64,000 bases of DNA from Spirodela intermedia (lineage: Eukaryota; Streptophyta; Magnoliopsida; Alismatales; Araceae), in contig LR746277.1 of assembly GCA_902729315.2 (NCBI GenBank), positions 3,415,001 to 3,479,000 on the forward strand, in the 5' to 3' direction. The translations under genes were made by a program, and so were the position numbers. This document shows, one piece after another, positions 1 to 11,721 of this stretch. How positions within the stretch are numbered: the first letter of the stretch is position 1; each line of letters starts with the position of its first letter. The notes beneath the pieces are model-generated. The model saw only the letters and a program-made list of their open reading frames with translations, had not been told where the DNA came from and searched no databases.

Positions 1-3000
1 ACTTCCAAGGTAAGTCCGAATAGGCATTATTCTATATTTTAGACTTGTTTTAAAGCTGCTAACACTTTTATGTACAGAACTCATTCGTGTTAAATCAAAA
101 GACTGCAAACATTGTATTTCTTGATAATCTTTTCTCTAATTTTCTCTTCCACTTTTATTAAAATTGACCGAAATGGACCAGTTATCCATTACTGAAATAT
201 TTGTTGACTTAGAATAAAGCATTATGGTCTGCTTATTTCTAGTTTATATCACTTCCAAACGGTTGCTGCTAGAAGTATAGAAGCTGTTTTTCATGGAATT
301 TCTAACAGTTGTGTGTTAGGTGAAAGGAAGGGCATTGAAGGACTCCATTCGGATTGATACTAAGTTCTCTGAGATGGATGAGAGTTTTTCTCTTCAAGAT
401 TTTTTCAGGTGTTCATTCCCTTATGCTTCAGTTTTTCCCATGCAAACTCCAGCAAAACTCACATTTTTTGTCTTAGGCATCAATTTTTTTTTCTATTATT
501 TTCTATTGTATCCGTTTTGTTGGCATTAGGATTTTTATCAATAATTCATCCATGATAGAAATTCATATCATGGAATCTTGACCTCGATTTCAGTTCCTTG
601 AGCTTGTTTTAGTTTAATGACAGTCCTCAAATCCTAGCTTCTATTTAGTTTGGGTCCTTTTTCTTGATTGTCCAACACCATTTTTTTAGTTTAATACATG
701 CTAGGCCAGACATGACAGAAATTTTGGGCATATCTTTGTCCTGAAGACAGAATATTGCCTCTTCACATCCACAGGTGTACCATACTTCTCACTGGTGGTG
801 TGATATGTAATTTTTTCCATCTCTCAGGGTGTTATTTCCGTTATGTTCCATTGACAGCGGGGAAAATATGTTCATCAAAACTATCCGAAGGAAAAAAAAA
901 AACTAGGATTCCTCCTAATTTTCACATATCCAGCAGGGGGTCCCCATGTCAGGCATATAGTGACCTGGTCACTTTGATGTAGTTACTCATGTGAAATCCT
1001 AGGCGCTTGTCATTTGAAAGTAAACGCCCCCACCCCAGTTCCCTCGCTCTATTGGACAAAAGCTTCGAAAGAAGACAAGGCCCTGACCAGCCGCCCTGCC
1101 CCTTTCTTTGCCCCACCTGCATCAAGATCATCTCCAAAGACGAACCTCATATATGACAAGTTGTACCATGTATAATCCTTCCTCCTGAGATTGAATGACT
1201 TGTAGACTGAAGTATGATCTGTCCTCACTATCCCAATTTTATCCCCATACCCCTATCTGTATTTTGTGGGTTAATCGTTCTGCATGACGAGTATGTTTAC
1301 CAATCATACACCCTCCTTTGCACTGTCAACCAAATGTAATACTTGAGCGTCCAAAACTAGATAGTAATGATTTAGATAGAAGTGACTGCATCCTGTACCC
1401 TTTTGAAGTCAAATGTCTCGACCATGCAGTATATGCCTGGATCTTGAATGTTTCATTCAGCCATCCTTTCGCAGTCTATCACTCCTGAAATTGTACTTCA
1501 TTACGTAGAAGATTTTAAGACTTCCTACTGAATATTTGAATACTTTTTCAGGAGTGTTCCAAGCTTATATGATGTTCGTTGGTCTTCTTCTCTTCTTGTT
1601 ATAGATATGATGTTCTCGTTGATATCGCTCCTGAGGTCAGATGGACATCTGAGAATGGATACAAGGACTTAAAAATTGTCGTTGAAATAGACAATGCCAT
1701 AACAGCTGAAACTGCTGCTGAGGGGGAGTTAAGACGCCGACAGAAGTCCCTGGGAGCCTTGAAAATAGTAACTGATAGAGGACTACAGGTGTCTTCTTAT
1801 TCTTTGGCATTCCACTGATAGAGGACTACAGCACAAACGTCTTTAATAGAATGATATGATATTTCAAAGTCACATATTATAGGAATTATTTACTTAAAAA
1901 GGTTTGAACCTTTAGTTATAATTTGAAAATTTCCAGGTTGGTGACCTTGTCGTCATTGATATATTTGCAACAACAGTCAAAGAAGATGAATCTGAAGGTG
2001 AAAAGATTCCATCTGCAGAGACAAAAGGTCCACCTGGCTACTTATCAGTCTGTGCATTTTAGAGTTTTCCCAACACTTCTGCTCTCTGTTTTAAAGATTA
2101 GGGACCATGCATTGCTTTCCTGCGTAATTTTCAGAACACATTCTTTATGATTACTCTTCTACATGTGGAGATTAATTTAAATTTTAGATACTGACAGGAA
2201 AAAAATAGTGTGTATTTCATGTTATTTATAATCATGCATACATACTACTTGTTTACTACCAATGTTGCATCATTTCTGCTTTGTGGTTGCTACTTCTGTA
2301 ATTTACAAAAGGCTAAGGTAACAGTATACATTGAATATTTTGCTTATCTCGTTTAAACCCCCAAAGAATCTGAAATTTGGAAAAGCTCCCATTGTTGTTG
2401 GATTTAGTAATAAACCTCCATGAGCTTTTACTTTTCTAGAAGCAAGTCCATGAAAACTTCCAATTTACACAGTCAAATGTCCCCATAATTTTCTCTTACT
2501 ATTAGCAACATCCCATTGGATTTTTCAATAAAGATTAAAATACCCTTTATAGAACTTCCTACCTCCTGGGCCGGCCCTCAACAGACCTGAAAGAGATCTA
2601 GGTTGACCCAACTAGAAAGGGTCTGGAGAAAGACCCAAACTGTCCGTCAAAGTTTGTGTCAAAGACAGGGCCCAAACTCATCGCACTCACTTGGGGTGCA
2701 GGCCAGGGCCATGCCCAACCAGGCCTTCCAGTCCCACCATGTGCAACCCTCTTGTACACCTGGAAATGTACCAAGCCTGACCATCCCCCCAAAGTGCTAC
2801 AAGCACATCCATCTTGACGCAGCAGAAATTTGAAGAATTGATAACTTGATCACATTTCAGCTTTGGCTGTGTATTCTAGAAGTAAAATCACGACCTTGAA
2901 TCTAAAAGGAATGTCTCTTAGTTGAAAAACTCATTGCCCTGAATCCACAGAACAAAGAGATTTCGGCCCTTGAGTCCACAAGGGGTTGATCCTGAGTCCA

Positions 3001-6000
3001 CAGGATTGAAAATGGCTCCCTAAATCCACAAGGATATCAGAATCTACCAGTAGAAGGAGAGAACCTCTAAAAAAGAAGGAAACTCGAAATTGATTGATAA
3101 AAACATGCCTCCTTGGGGCTACAAGGGGGGCTCTATTTGGAGGTCGAAAATTAGTTATAACTAACCTATAAAGGGAGAAATCTATTATGATTTTAGAAAA
3201 TAAGGAAAAAAACAAATTAAACTTTCCTATGAAAAAAGAGGATTCTGTTAGAAGGCCCCTAAGAAATAGGAATGCCCTAAATAGAATAGGGGGATTATTT
3301 TACATGAATAAGATGTGAGAATTTAAGATTTAGGCTCATTAAACATGTGACCAAATCTCTTAGTGGGCCATTTGAAGCTGAATTTGAACGAAATAGAGTC
3401 TTCACTTCTCTTGAGTCTCTGATTCGCTTGAGTTGGTCTAAAATTTCGTTACACTTGATTCTATTACATTTTAGCCTTTTCGACACAGATCTTATTAGTT
3501 CCTCCACCTGGGTCAAAAATCTTCCATTCCTCATTTGATAGCAGTTTTTTGGGCTACATCACGTTGTCTAACTCTGAGAACCTGACTTGACAAAGACTGC
3601 CTGTTTATCCCCCTTTGACTTGGGTATGAGGCCAACTGTCCTCTCAATTGGACCTGCCTGGCTATGACACCCCTCCTACCTGACTTGGAGGGATAAGATG
3701 ATTGTCCTCCTGGACTTACCTTCTGGGTAGCACATATTCTATTAGGCATTACCTGGGGAGACGGAGTAAGGAGAAGGTAGGTGTTAAGGTTTTACTCAAG
3801 GGTGGGTATGTTTCTTATATAGTTTGAACACTGTTAAAATATAGGACCTGAGGAGTGTGATGATGGTAGTTGACAGTGGGACTTGTTTAGAATTACCTAT
3901 ATTATGAGAGTTTATCCCTAGATTCCGAAAAAATAATGGCCTTTTCCTTATTCAGAATAATTACAAGGGCTTGGTAACCCAATACCCCAAATTTTCATGT
4001 AACCCAAGAAGTATTTTTTGTCATAGCTATTCATGGTTTACGATTGAATGGCTTTGATTAAGGTGCTATTGGTTGTCCAATGACTCCAAATTCACTGTTC
4101 ATGTGATTGATTGGTTGTCCAATGTCCAGCATGTGATAGATAACTGAGATAATTTTGCAATTCAGGTTCTTATCTTTTTTTCCTTTTCACAGGATTCCAT
4201 TTGGATACAGAGGAATGTGATAACCTTTTGCCAGGATTCATTGATTCAATAAAGGGGATAAGACAAGGCGAAACAAAATCATTTCTGCTTACATTCCCAG
4301 AATCATGGGAACAAGAACATCTCCGAAGTGTCTGTGCACGTTTCACGGTATGTTGTTCTTATATGCTGTGCAACCCTCTATTGTGGCCACACAGGAAAAT
4401 CTTCTCCCAATGTCAGAAGGCATATGCAACTCTTTTCTGCTGAACAGATATAAATCTTCATGAGTCTGGCATCTAGAGGAGTGTGCTGGTACCTACTCTT
4501 TGACGCCATACATATGCTAAATGGGACATGCAGACATTGGATTACAAGATCATGTCATCATTTCTGGCTAGTTGAATGGCATGATAAAGAGAGGTGATCA
4601 TGGCGTTGGATACCCACCGATCTGTACGATTTTCACAGTTTATCCATCCAACTTCATGCTTGTAAAAGGAAAATAATTTTCACTTGGGACTATGCAAGAG
4701 GCAGCACTTTTTCAATCAAGTGAATTTTCAGTGTCCTTCCGGAACATCAGATTCCAGTGAAGAAATATTCATGCCCAGAGCGCGTGCTGTTGAAATGAGT
4801 ATTATTCATTTTTCAGTGCGAATGGCAGGGTGATAAGTAGTAAAAACTGATATTTGATCGCACTGTACATACATTCTTGCTAAAATAAGACAAACCTCGC
4901 ATATACATAATTTAGGTCGGAGATGTCTGCTCGCTTTGATACCAACATGCTGACTTTTTTCAATTTTTTATGTTCTTCAATTTTGAAACTTTTTTCGTAT
5001 GGTTTGCCCGTATTTAGCATTTGGTCTCCAACTTTGTTACGTTTTTTTCCTAGGTTGTATGCAAAGAACACTTCTACAGAGATTTTCCGGCACTGGATGA
5101 TTCGCTTGCTGAAAAGCTACTCCCTGGTTGCACTACAGTGGAACAGGTTTCTCCATCTGGCATGCTAGGCAATAGTTAGAAGGATACTTATCAAGCGAAC
5201 ATAGTATCTTTCACTCTCTTAGTTTTTTTTTTTTTTCGAAATGGTTGTCGTGTTATGTAGTTAACTGGGATGAATTCTACCCTTTTTATGAATATTCATC
5301 AATCGTTCCCTTGAAAAGATTCCTTATGGATACGTTGGACAGGTTAAAGAAACAATATTGGAGAGGTGTAGAGAGGTGGAACAGAATGCTAAGGAGCAGG
5401 CAACAGATAATGCAATTCTAGATCAATTATCCAAGGTGATTCGACAATTTTCCAAGATATTTTTCCTTTGCGTCTGTTGATTGAGTGAGGCAAGAATTTT
5501 TGAGTGATCTGAACTTGAGATTGATGGAACTATTTATATAAGATTGTGGTTTCTTCCGTTTCTTTGAGTGTGGTACCGATACGAATTTCGAGATAATGGC
5601 TTGCCGTCATCTCAGCCTAGGATTATTTCGAACTCATTACCTCTTTATTTAGGGATGAATAGTTGTCCTTATCTTTAATGGCTGTTTTATCTTCTCTTTT
5701 GAATTGAACCTGTATTCACTTTTAAGTTGATCGACATGAACCAATATGTCATCATTATCATTGTTTTTAGGTTGCTGACGTGAATTTTAGTGTTCCAACT
5801 CTTTTGCTGTTTTCGTCTCCCTCTGTTTCGAAGTCAACCATTTTTCTGGATCCCGAATTTTAATTCCTTGATGGCCATCCCATGATCTGAGGACTGTTGT
5901 GTTGACGTGGTCTCTCTGTTTTCCATTAAAAAAAAAATCTCATTTTATTTTCTGAATTTGCTCTTCCCTAAACAGCCACTTATTTTCTTCCCTCCTAATT

Positions 6001-7447
6001 CCACTTATGCTGCTCTATCCTGTGTGTATCTTAATGTCTCAGATCATTGAGGTCGATATTCCACAGTCCTTGTTTGAAGAACAAGGGAGAGAGCTTTATG
6101 GAGCTCATCTTTTACAGCTACAGGTAGAAAATCTGTAGACATTGTAAGCTTATCCAAAGCTTCACACTTTATGAATTTAATGTCACTTTCAACACAGGCA
6201 AGCCGAAAGCTAGATGAAAATCAGTTGTCCTATCTTTCAAGCGAGAAGGCTGTAAAAGATTACCTGGAAAGTCAGAAGGAAAAGATTGAAAATGTTATCA
6301 AACAGATGTTAGCCATTGGAGAGGTCTTCAAGCGCGAGAATCTGCAGGTGAATTTTTTTTTTGCTTGTTGAGTAGAAGCTTTTTCTGGTCCCTGACCGTC
6401 CGTTTAATTCATTCCTACGTCTATTCATAAGTCTGACATGTTGTTAGAATTGAATGAGCTAATGTTCCTGCCAAATGCATCATTCATCGTTTAATGACCC
6501 AAAGTTACCGTTTTTAGTCATTTTTTCTGTAAAACCTTTGACTTGAATAGAATTGGCGGGTCTCTTTGGGATCAGTGCTGATGTTCAATAAAAGAAATTT
6601 GAAATTATTTTACAGAGTAGCCTGATCCAGCTGCCATTCAGTTTCCCTTTCCTAGTCAACGGTAATAAGATCAAGTACACATAGACAAGGAAAATGTGTG
6701 TCCCGATCATGCATTCAGTGCAGCTCAATCCCTTTCCTAGTCAACGGTAATAGTTTGCCAATTTTGGCATTTCTGCATTCATGGATGCAAAGAATTAGGT
6801 CTCTGAATTATTTATTCTCAAACTTTCCATATTCCTACCTATCTTGCTTTAGCTCCGAGTTCAGTAATATGTTTCATAATAAGTTTCATTTAGACGTGAA
6901 TATAAAGTCGCCTCATTTTGTGAATTTCCCCAATCTATATGATCCCCAGATTATATCCTAGGCTCTTTATGTCTTGACATATTTATATGAAAATATATAT
7001 GTGCCGAATGTCTCATCAGCCGCAGAACTGAAAAAACAGAATGTCAACGGTTGAAGTATATGAACACCACCACAGGTCAACTGACCCCCTCCCCCAAACC
7101 TTCGTTGCAGCTTTCAACGGAGGATCTGGTGAAGGAAGTTGAGAACTCCGTGGCAGAATTCAAACGGCACAACCAAGAATACGATGAGGAGCGCGTCAAG
7201 CAACAGGTTTGGACCTCTATTCCGTTCTGATTTTTTTATTTCTCTAGAATTAGTGATAAATGAAATTTTCCTGGGTCTGTTGATCGAAAAAAACCCTTAA
7301 ATTTTTATTTTATTTATTTATTATTTTGAATGATAAAATATCTTGTTATTTTCCCGTTAAATATTTCAGGTGCAGGAAATCCTAGAGGGAGCAAAGGTTC
7401 TGGAATGGCTGAGAGAAAATGCCGACATCCAGTACATCTACCGCTAA
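1..7447 (+). CDS. TIG: Chloroplast trigger factor-like protein (TIG), 3' part
   Basis: Partial gene entering from the left edge. Exons read: 1-9 (tail), 320-408, 1605-1788, 1937-2027, 4193-4347, 5054-5146, 5343-5435, 6043-6123, 6198-6347, 7111-7206 and 7370-7447 (TAA); all phases agree and give about 370 C-terminal residues. The order matches bacterial trigger factor: end of the ribosome-binding domain (YDVLVDIAPEVRW), an FKBP-like peptidyl-prolyl isomerase domain (GDLVVIDI through GFHLDTEE, LLPGFIDSIKGIRQGETKSF), then the helical chaperone domain (KLLPGCTTVEQ, AILDQLSK, VDIPQSLFEEQGRELYGA) and the tail EGAKVLEWLRENADIQY. The family binds nascent chains at ribosomes; plant nuclear copies act in the chloroplast. 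The transit peptide and N-terminus lie outside the window. The 2.2-kb intron 2028-4192 carries repeat-derived DNA. Confidence 0.93.
2570..3790. repeat. Repeat-derived insertion in a TIG intron
   Basis: This stretch of the large TIG intron differs from its AT-rich surroundings and contains no exon. Its part at about 2930-3100 is clearly similar to 23070-23260: both hold a series of 'gagtccacaag' phrases followed by 'ctaaatccaca', 'agaat..ac.agtag' and 'cctctaaa'. The flanking 3300-3780 has short broken open frames that I cannot assign. I infer an old transposable-element insertion; the class cannot be fixed from two diverged copies and the ends were not located. Confidence 0.5.
6643..6752. repeat. 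Short direct repeat in a TIG intron
   Basis: A phrase of about 22 bases containing 'cctttcctagtcaacggtaa' occurs at about 6645 and again at about 6730, inside the intron 6348-7110. It is a small local duplication with no visible coding or splicing role. Confidence 0.6.
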
Positions 7448-9663
7448 CGACTTCGAGGACCATTTCAGCGTCGAGCAACGATCCATCCGTAATTTTTGTG
7501 CGAAATTTTCGATTTTCTGAAGCAATTTTTAAACAAAAAACTCCCAATTCATGTTGTTCTTCAGGATTAAGATCGTGACTTCCCCACCTTTGACCTCCGT
7601 CATCCTTGGGCCAGTCAGATTCTCCCAACCTGCACCGAAACAGTGTCTTACCCACAACATGTCTAGTCAACTGCTGCGCCCCAACCCATCCGGGTCAACT
7701 AGGAAGACCTAGAATCTCCCCACCTTATCGCTTAAGCCGCTGTTCCCATCTCCGTCGTTTCTTCGTTCCTACCACCAACGTGTCTTCGCCAACTCAATCG
7801 CCGACAAAAAGAAAGTTATGGGGATGCCCATAACGGGTAAGTCTGGGAAGAACTCAATCCTCGTCGAGCTTGATATTTCCATTAAAGGGAGGGGAATTGA
7901 CTGACCCACAAGAATCGGACCAGGGAGTTGATTTGATTCAAAATATCTTCATGGGCTTGCAAGATTATGGAATTCTCAATCATACCCTCTCTCCTGATCC
8001 TTGTGGACGGCCGATGAAGCCATCTGCAACGTTACCTGGGGATTTTCTATCATTCATCCCTCATAATCTAATGGTTTCTACCATGAATAGAGCTATAGAC
8101 AGTGCAATCACAGGTAGTTCTTGGCGTCTCAAAGGCCTTCTTGACACCGGCCGTTGAGAATCGAACGTTATGTAGCCGCAAGACATCACGAAAAGAGATC
8201 GTTCCAAGATTGTTGCGGAGTCAACCGGGTCGGCCCTCTCTGAGTTGACCTCATCTTCAGTATTTATCTCCCAGGTTGGAAGTAAGAAGAGATTAATCGG
8301 ACCCATTGAGGCATCGACGATACTAATTTTAATCAAAATTGAATATATAACCCTAATTATTTTTTTTACTGAATTGTTTGAATTAAAGTGACAAGAATCG
8401 AAAGGTTGCCCAATTTATGTTGAAACGTAAGAGAGAAATAAACCCTTTTGTTGAGGAGATAATTCCTACCCAACTGCTTCGTTATTTTGAATATTCATTT
8501 ATATTTTTCTCGCATTTTCTAACTATCAAGTGTTTAATATAATGCCTATTTACAAAGTACAGATTCCAGTGATTAGTTTAAACGAGAATTTCCATCCCCA
8601 AAAGATGGCTGCAGAAGCAAACGCTCATCTCATGTGCCACATTAAAATATATCCTACGTAAAGACTAAGTAAAGTTCGAAAGGGATTGATTGGAGCAGAA
8701 TTGGTTTCTCTTTGGAACACTTCGTCTCCTGAGTTTTCCATTCTATGCCCTCATTTATTCCATTATTTAGTCACCGTAACTAAATATCTTCTGAGTTTTC
8801 TCAATTCGGTTTTCGTATAATTTTCCGCCTCACGTGAAGATGATCTCAATACCCCGAGGACTATATAAACGGTGAGAAAATCAGCCTAATTTTATGGTGA
8901 ATCTCATCGTACTCGTGAATTATTTTTCTCAATCTCATCAAGATGGTCGTAAAGCTGCCCCAGAAATCAGTGATTTATAGGAACCCATTAATCATATCGC
9001 CGTGAATCATTTTTCTCATTAAAGAGGTCGTTGGTTAACACATCTTCGTCCGTAGAAATCATATCGTTTCTCAAGGAAACCCATAATCATACGATCAGGA
9101 AGCTTTTGACTTTTGTAAACGCGAGATAATAAGGTGAAGATTTGGCTGAACGTCATCGTACCGGTGAATTGTTGCATTATTTTTCCCATGTAAGAGATTG
9201 TAGGATACGCCTCCGTCTCCCGTATGAAAGCGATCCATACAGCCAGATGGCTACCCGTCGAAGGCTCGCGGCGAGCTCTTCTCATGTACGAACGCATCAT
9301 TCACGCGTGAGCTTCCTCCGACAGCGATCGCCGGCCATGGAGTCTTCCCCCCCCGCCCCGCCATTCGTCGACAGGCCCTTTGCGGACAAGAGAGGTAGCT
9401 GTCTGAGCTTCAAACTCGTGGAGATAGCCCAATCAGGGCCTCTCCCTCCTCTCCTGCACCCACACTTTGGCCAACAGTCCCCGCGACTTTAGAGAGAAAA
9501 TGATTGCTTCCTCCAGCTGCCTCGCCAGCGATGGCTCTCAGAACAGTACCAGCTGCCCACCCAGCTTGGCTCCGCTTGGCTCTGTCATATATACCGGGGG
9601 AGCCTCCCTCCATCTCCAGAAGCTAAGATCTCGGCTACGAAGCTCGAGCTTACGAGACAGAAA
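7448..9663. other. Intergenic, TIG to ENODL: no gene recognised
   Basis: About 2.2 kb follow the TIG stop. The first part should hold the TIG 3' UTR. The open frame at 7870-8157 (95 codons, +) has no recognisable domain and I do not call it a gene. From 8340 to 9300 the DNA is mixed and AT-rich, with repeated phrases such as 'tcatcgtac.cgtgaatt' near 8900-8930 and 9150-9170. Nothing else could be supported. Confidence 0.6.
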
Positions 9664-9809
9664 GGAGAGAGAGAGAGAGAGAGAATCGTCTCACCGTTCC
9701 GGTGTAGCAGCCCCATCGTCCACAGTTCAGCCGGGAGACGAGGAGAAGGAAGCGGCGCCGCTCGACCTACACCTGCTCTCTCTCTCTCTCTCGCTCTCTC
9801 TCTCTCCCC
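9664..9809. repeat. GA and CT microsatellites upstream of ENODL
   Basis: A (GA)n run lies at about 9664-9684 and a (CT)n run at about 9775-9809, both within 235 bases upstream of the ENODL start codon. They probably fall in the promoter or 5' UTR. GA/CT tracts in this position are known targets of plant GAGA-binding (BPC) factors; binding here is inference. Confidence 0.8.
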
Positions 9810-9894
9810 CTCTCTTTCTCTGTGAATCAAGCCCACTTCTCTCCTCCTTCGCCAACCTGTCCATCACGTTTTCTCTGATCATACTTGAGTTATA

Positions 9895-10556
9895 ATGGCC
9901 GGCATGCTGAGAAACCGCCGAGCTATGGTGGCGCTGGCGGTTCTCGCCCTGGTCGTGGGATCGCAGCTGACGCCTGGCGTCGCCGAAACCAGACTGGGCC
10001 GCCACGTCGTCGGCGGCGACAGAGGGTGGGACGTCGCCTCCGACGTCGCCGGGTGGTCAACTGACAAGGAGTTCCGGGTCGGCGAGAGCATCTGTGAGTC
10101 TTCCCTCTCCCTGGTTAGAGCAGCTCATTGATGATGACCTAATAAAAAAAAACAATGCCGATCGAAATCTCTGAAGGGTTCTCATACTCTGCGGGAGACG
10201 AGAGCATCGTGGAGCTGGGGAGCAAGAAGGAGTTCGACAACTGCGACCTCAGCAACCCCATCAGGCTGTACACCGACGGGCTAAACAAGGTGGCCCTCGA
10301 GGAGGAGGGCCCTCGGTTCTTCACCAGCGGCCGGCCGGAGAGTTGTAGCGGCGGCCTGAAGCTCCACGTCAACGTGAGGCCCCAGCCGGAGGCGAGAGAG
10401 AAGCCGACCGCCCAGGAGGCGACGGTGAAGGACGACGACGACGCCGCCTTGGCCCCCGGCCCCGCCTCCGGCGCAGCCGGCCGCGGCGGCATATGGTGGC
10501 GGATGGCGGTGTGGATGGCGACCATCTTCTGCTTCGTCGGCGTCCTCTCCGCCTAA
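9895..10556 (+). CDS. Early nodulin-like protein, non-copper phytocyanin fold
   Basis: Two exons, 9895-10093 and 10177-10556, joined inside a Trp codon (T|GG), give 192 residues. Order: signal peptide (1 to about 30), phytocyanin domain (HVVGGDRGWDV; WSTDKEFRVGESIWFSYSAGDE; CDLSNPIRLYTDG; FFTSGRPESCSGGLKLHV), an acidic Pro/Ala linker with an AGP-like APGPAS stretch, then a hydrophobic tail (WMATIFCFVGVLSA) typical of a GPI-anchor signal. The pair C89/C123 can form the family disulfide. Copper ligands are missing: no His after the GDE loop, Ser117 where copper-binding members have Cys, and Ser122 in place of the His before the last Cys. It is therefore an ENODL, a cell-surface glycoprotein of plasma membrane and wall, rather than a plantacyanin or uclacyanin. 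Substrate or partner unknown. Confidence 0.9.
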
Positions 10557-10993
10557 GGGAAGGGGGGAGATCTGGGTGTGTGTTCATAGAATGGTTGCTC
10601 CCAAGAAGGGTGCGTCACCTTCCAATCCGCCATATCCAATAAGCGCCCTTGTAAGAATCCCGTCTTCTTCCTCTTGCTCTTGCTCTTGCTCTTCCTTCTG
10701 TTGCAAAATATTATCCAAGTGATGTGAGCGTACTGGCCTCCCTGCGCTGATCCCAGCGCTGCAATAGCTTCCGAAGTAGCAGGTCCCTATGATCGTCGAA
10801 TACTCTGTGGATGGAGACTGCGGTTTAGGGGTGTGAATGTGACCTGATCCCCCCCTCTTTGGCGAGAAACCCGCGTTCGAAATATAACACGTTCGGAATC
10901 CTAGAGAGAGAGAGAGAGAGTCTTAAGGGATCACACAGTCGTCCTCTAAGTTAATTATTTACGGAAATACCTCATAAGGCCCGAAGCGACCAG

Positions 10994-11027
<34 letters not shown>

Positions 11028-11539
11028 AAACTTAACACTTTCAAAAGAAAAAAGAAAAGCGTAGATCACGGGCAAAAAATGAGGCGACCAACGGCGGCCG
11101 CTCCTCTTCTTTCATCGGAGATCTGAGCCAGTCGGCAGGAGCATCTTCCAAAGAGGAGATAGTCAACGCGAAGACCGGATTCAACGAGTCCGGGGCCCCA
11201 GTACGCGCTTTTTAGCTCCGACGCTGAACAGTGCTCGAATGCTTTGGGGGTAAGAAAGCCTCTTGACCCCGAAGAGACGGACGGGAGCGTTGACCACAAT
11301 CGGCACTAGTGAGCTTAAAAACCACATTTATGGGGGAGGGGGGGGTGGGGGGGCTGAAGGGGGGTTGACTAAAGGCAGCCTGCCAACGTCCCGTTTCCTC
11401 CCCAGAGACGACAAATTTCATATACGAACCTGACCAGAGAAAAATAAAATAAAATAAAAAACACATCAAGAAATTTACAATACAAGAATTTCTATACATC
11501 TGAATGCAGGTAAATGGGCCGGCCAAATATTACAGAGAG

Positions 11540-11586
<47 letters not shown>

Positions 11587-11721
11587 CTAAATAACAAAAG
11601 TATTAAGTAAAAATATATCCCTAAAGTAGTAAAAAGGGAAGAGGAGACAGACGAGTCAAAATACCTAAAATGGAGAGTAAACCACTCCGGACGGTGTAGA
11701 GAAGGGGCGGAGGAGCCCCAA
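10557..11721. other. Intergenic between ENODL and PHD gene
   Basis: This holds the 3' ends of two convergent genes and no further coding signal. Simple repeats include (GA)n at about 10903-10920, (CT)n at about 10994-11027, a G-rich run at about 11333-11352 and a long (GA)n at about 11534-11584. Open frames here are repeat-driven. Confidence 0.6.
11534..11584. repeat. GA microsatellite
   Basis: A near-perfect (GA)n tract of about 50 bases, with two GATA interruptions at its start, lies just downstream of the PHD-gene stop codon and probably in its 3' UTR. Confidence 0.85.
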
